In this document: piece by piece, positions 13,165-15,503 of the stretch
How the letters are laid out: each line of letters begins with the position of its first letter
How positions within the stretch are numbered: the first letter of the stretch is position 1
Assembly (NCBI GenBank): GCA_004552515.1
Contig: SFOF01000029.1
Coordinates: 1-15,503, forward strand
Source: Clostridiales bacterium
GTDB taxonomy: Bacteria > Bacillota > Clostridia > Christensenellales > Aristaeellaceae
DNA: 15,503 nt
Direction: 5' to 3'
The notes under the pieces: model-generated
What the model saw: the letters and a program-made list of their open reading frames with translations, nothing else
Database searches by the model: none
Told to the model about the DNA's origin: nothing
Translations under genes and position numbers: made by a program

Positions 13165-14778
13165 TTAGTTGTTCTGTTCGTCGACAATTTCAATTTTGTC
13201 GCGGGGGAACGCTTCGTATATCTTGTCCAGCGCGCGCCTGCTCTGTCCGGCCGCGCTTTCCCGCTGAGACGCGCCCTGCACCACGGCGCGCAGACGCACG
13301 CCGCCGCCGAATGCCTCGCCCAGCGCCTTATCGATGATCTCCTTCTTGTCCGGCCTGCCGAGCAGCTGCACGATGACCTCGCTGCCGTCCGGCGGATACT
13401 CGACCACCGCCATGCCGTCCTTTACGCCGGTAAAGCGGCCCTTCTTCAGAAATATGCCGATCTTCGCGTCCGCGCGGCCGATCGCCTTGAACGCCTGCTG
13501 CCACGCCTGCTCTTCGTTTTCGGGCGGCGGCGCGCTCTTCTTCGGCGCGGGGGCGGCCTTGACCGACTCCCTGACCGGCATATCCTTTGCGGGGACGGCG
13601 GACGGCGCGGGCGCAAGGGTCACGCCCTCGGCCACGGTCTTTTCCAGCACGGCGATGCGATCCTCGAGCGCCTCCTCGCCCTGCTCCCGCTCGGGATGAC
13701 AGGCGCGCACGGCGTTCAGCTCCAGCACGACGCGCTGCTGCGTGGACCATTTCATGTCGTTTTCGGCCTGTATGAACAGATCCATGAGCCGCATCAGACG
13801 CGCCTGAGACGCGTTTTCGGCCTGATCGCGCAGGCGCTGCGCATCCTCCGCCGTCAGCTCGAGCAGATCCTCAAGCCCCTCGCCGCACGTCTTTGCGACC
13901 AGCAGCGAACGGGCGTGGCCGGTGACCTCGCGGCAGAAGACCGCCGGGTCACGACCGTCGCGCATCAGCCGGTCGATGAGAGAAAGCGCGCGCGGCACAT
14001 CGTTTCCGATCAGCGCGCCGACAAAATCGAACAGAAAGCTGCGGTCGGACGCGCCCAGCACCTCGCGCACAATCTGCGCGTCCAGCTTGCCCGAGCCGTA
14101 GGACAGGCACATATCCAGGATGCTCAGCGCGTCGCGCATACCGCCCTCGGCCGCGCGGGCGATGAGGGCGATGCTCTCGTGATCGGCCTGATCGCCGTCG
14201 GCTGTAGCGACCTGCTCCAGCCGCCCCTCGATGAGCGACGCGGGGATGCGCTTGAAATCGAAGCGCTGGCAGCGGGAGAGAATGGTGGCCGGCAGCTTCT
14301 GCGGCTCGGTGGTGGCCAGTATGAACACGGCGTGGGCAGGCGGCTCCTCCAGCGTCTTGAGCAGCGCGTTGAACGCGCCGATGGAGAGCATATGCACCTC
14401 GTCGATGATATAGACCTTATAGCGCCCGATCGTCGGGGGATATTTAACCTTGTCGCGCAGATCGCGGATCTCGTCCACGCCGTTGTTGGAGGCCGCGTCG
14501 ATCTCCACGATGTCCAGATTATTTTCGTTTTCCAGCTGGCGGCAGGCCTCGCAATGGCCGCACGGCTCGCCATTTTCCGGATTCAGGCAGTTGATGGCGC
14601 GCGAGAGCACCTTGGCCGTCGTGGTCTTGCCGGTGCCGCGGCTGCCGCAGAACAGATAGGCGTGGGGAATCCGGCCCGAGGTGATCTGGTTGATCAGCGT
14701 CGTGACGATGCGGTCCTGCCCAACGATATCGCGGAAGTATTCCGGCCGCCACGTCCTGTACAGCGCCTGATAGCTCAC
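13165..14778 (-). CDS. dnaX: DNA polymerase III subunit gamma/tau (DnaX)
   Basis: Clamp-loader ATPase of 537 residues that loads the sliding clamp and ties polymerase to helicase. It starts with SYQALYRTWRPEYF; Walker A is GSRGTGKT (45-52), zinc ligands are Cys64, Cys73, Cys76 and Cys79, Walker B is IIDEVHML (124-131), sensor 1 lies in TTEPQKLP (156-163), and SRCQRFDF (168-175) carries the arginine finger. An Ala/Pro/Lys-rich linker near 400-425 precedes the tau-type C-terminus. I chose GTG at 14778 because GGGGGAG (14785-14791) lies 6 nt upstream and the family begins here; a TTG further up (14811) falls at the predicted transcript start. No A-rich slippery site is visible, so only the full-length product is expected. 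First gene of the operon. Confidence 0.97.
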   Translation of the reverse strand: MSYQALYRTWRPEYFRDIVGQDRIVTTLINQITSGRIPHAYLFCGSRGTGKTTTAKVLSRAINCLNPENGEPCGHCEACRQLENENNLDIVEIDAASNNGVDEIRDLRDKVKYPPTIGRYKVYIIDEVHMLSIGAFNALLKTLEEPPAHAVFILATTEPQKLPATILSRCQRFDFKRIPASLIEGRLEQVATADGDQADHESIALIARAAEGGMRDALSILDMCLSYGSGKLDAQIVREVLGASDRSFLFDFVGALIGNDVPRALSLIDRLMRDGRDPAVFCREVTGHARSLLVAKTCGEGLEDLLELTAEDAQRLRDQAENASQARLMRLMDLFIQAENDMKWSTQQRVVLELNAVRACHPEREQGEEALEDRIAVLEKTVAEGVTLAPAPSAVPAKDMPVRESVKAAPAPKKSAPPPENEEQAWQQAFKAIGRADAKIGIFLKKGRFTGVKDGMAVVEYPPDGSEVIVQLLGRPDKKEIIDKALGEAFGGGVRLRAVVQGASQRESAAGQSRRALDKIYEAFPRDKIEIVDEQNN

Positions 14779-14818
14779 GATCGTCTCCCCCTCTCCGTTT
14801 TCCGTTTGCAACTTTCAT

Positions 14819-14848
14819 ATTATATCACAGCCGGCGGCGATTTGTCCA
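14819..14848 (-). promoter_or_regulatory. Promoter of the dnaX-ybaB-recR operon
   Basis: On the minus strand the -35 is TGGACA (14843-14848, 5 of 6), the spacer 18 bp and the -10 a perfect TATAAT (14819-14824). Start near 14812 gives a ~34-nt leader before GTG 14778. It lies in the 87-nt gap behind the SGNH hydrolase gene, where I see no terminator. Confidence 0.75.
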
Positions 14849-14865
14849 CGCTGTTCATGCTAAAT

Positions 14866-15435
14866 TCAAAGCGCGCTCAGACAGCCGGCCACGGCGCGGG
14901 CCAGCGCGCGATAGCCCTCCTCGGTAAAGTGCGTGCCGTCCTGCGCGTGCCAGTCGGCGGACATATCGCGCGCGACGGCATACAGATCGTCGATGAGCAC
15001 GCCCTCCTCGGCCATCACGGCGCGGGCGGCGGCGTTATAGCGCTCGATTTCGGCGTTTCTGCGATAAAAGAGCGGATTCATGCGCTCCTCGATGACGAAC
15101 GTGGTCAGCGCAAAGACGATCCTCGCATTCGGGAACACCTTCTTCAGCCGGCGCGCGATGCGCCGAAGCGTCTCGGCGTATTCCGGCACGGGGGTCTGCG
15201 CGTCCTCGCCCAGCACATGAAGCGCGTCCCACAGCCCGTTGTTCCAGTGAACGACGTCGATCGACTTTGGATCGCAGTCATGCCCGGCCCACTCGTGCAG
15301 ATAGCGCAGCGTATAGCCCACGAAGCGGGCGTTGTCGTCCGGCCAGTAGAGCTGCGCCGTGTCCGCCATAAGCTCGCGCACATACTGATCATAGCCAATG
15401 CGAATGGAATCGCCGATCAGAAATATCCTCTTCAT
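14866..15435 (-). CDS. SGNH/GDSL-type hydrolase
   Basis: Predicted cytoplasmic ester hydrolase of 189 residues. The catalytic Ser10 is in IFLIGDSIRIGY (block I), Asn65/Asn66 are in HWNNGLWD (block III-like), and Asp166 and His169 are in DGTHFTEEGY (block V), so the whole triad is present. No signal peptide is seen. Relatives with a WNNGLWD motif are often annotated as acyl or acetyl hydrolases acting on carbohydrates, but the substrate here is unknown. I chose ATG 15435: AGGAGG (15448-15453) is 12 nt upstream, slightly far. The in-frame GTG at 15456 lies before that Shine-Dalgarno and is rejected. It is on the same strand as dnaX, which has its own promoter. Confidence 0.88.
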   Translation of the reverse strand: MKRIFLIGDSIRIGYDQYVRELMADTAQLYWPDDNARFVGYTLRYLHEWAGHDCDPKSIDVVHWNNGLWDALHVLGEDAQTPVPEYAETLRRIARRLKKVFPNARIVFALTTFVIEERMNPLFYRRNAEIERYNAAARAVMAEEGVLIDDLYAVARDMSADWHAQDGTHFTEEGYRALARAVAGCLSAL

Positions 15436-15480
15436 GATGAACAAATCCCTCCTCACAGTCTGCCCTGTAATCTGAAGAAA

Positions 15481-15486
15481 AGTATA
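15481..15486 (-). promoter_or_regulatory. Probable -10 box of the SGNH hydrolase gene
   Basis: On the minus strand TATACT (5 of 6 to TATAAT) is preceded by TATGC, an extended -10 context. A -35 at the normal 17-bp spacing would begin at 15504, just outside the window, so the promoter is only half visible. Confidence 0.5.
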
Positions 15487-15503
15487 GCATACGCGCGCCG
15501 GAT

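Noticed and set aside
13165..14778. Programmed frameshift producing a short gamma form of DnaX
   Set aside because: No A-AAA-AAG-type slippery run or long A/T tract is visible in the linker region of the gene.
1..15503. CRISPR array, tRNA or rRNA genes, insertion sequence or prophage
   Set aside because: I saw no regularly spaced repeats, tRNA or rRNA sequence, transposase, integrase or phage structural gene on either strand.

Overview
The window looks like a piece of chromosome from a GC-rich anaerobic member of the Clostridia (Firmicutes). The evidence is a DnaD-type replication protein next to a DnaC/DnaI-type helicase loader, a dnaX-ybaB-recR cluster, a glycyl radical enzyme (oxygen-sensitive chemistry), strong GGAGG-type ribosome binding sites and near-consensus sigma-A promoters. 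An order such as Christensenellales or Oscillospirales would fit, but the sequence alone does not settle this. I saw no rRNA, tRNA, CRISPR array, insertion sequence or phage gene.

Layout, left to right. (1) 1-463, minus: start of a chromate-transporter (CHR) half protein, cut by the window edge, behind a perfect TTGACA-17-TATAAT promoter. (2) 543-3697: an AraC-type regulator (minus) divergent from a glycyl radical enzyme of the pyruvate formate-lyase superfamily (plus). Between them are a 17-bp-period direct repeat placed like an AraC-family operator and a good promoter. The enzyme has a hairpin terminator and no activating enzyme beside it. (3) 3758-5255: a MerR-type regulator (minus) divergent from a cupin gene and a second small gene (plus). 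The second gene is an in-frame chimera: the front of a carboxymuconolactone decarboxylase-like protein joined to the back of a flavodoxin. A MerR-style inverted repeat sits in the spacer of the cupin promoter. (4) 5312-10358, minus: six closely packed genes in the order dnaD-like, dnaC-like helicase loader, prolyl-tRNA editing deacylase, sugar epimerase-like TIM barrel, FucU/RbsD mutarotase and metallo-beta-lactamase-fold hydrolase. The first four are tightly coupled. A 70-base gap with a weak hairpin precedes fucU. (5) 10514-11992, plus: a cytoplasmic class-C beta-lactamase/esterase-like protein, divergent from the dnaD operon. (6) 12192-14778, minus: dnaX-ybaB-recR, with its own promoter at 14819-14848. 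(7) 14866-15435, minus: an SGNH/GDSL hydrolase.

The conserved core (dnaX, ybaB, recR, dnaD, dnaC-like) supplies replication and repair functions. The rest is accessory metabolism: two regulator-plus-target pairs (AraC/glycyl radical enzyme, MerR/cupin-chimera) and a probable sugar-handling trio attached to the end of the replication operon. The points most worth a second look are the chimeric gene at 4836-5255, the glycyl radical enzyme whose active-site Cys lies in Gly-Cys-Trp-Gly instead of the usual Gly-Cys-x-Glu, and the two regulatory regions with readable operator and promoter architecture.
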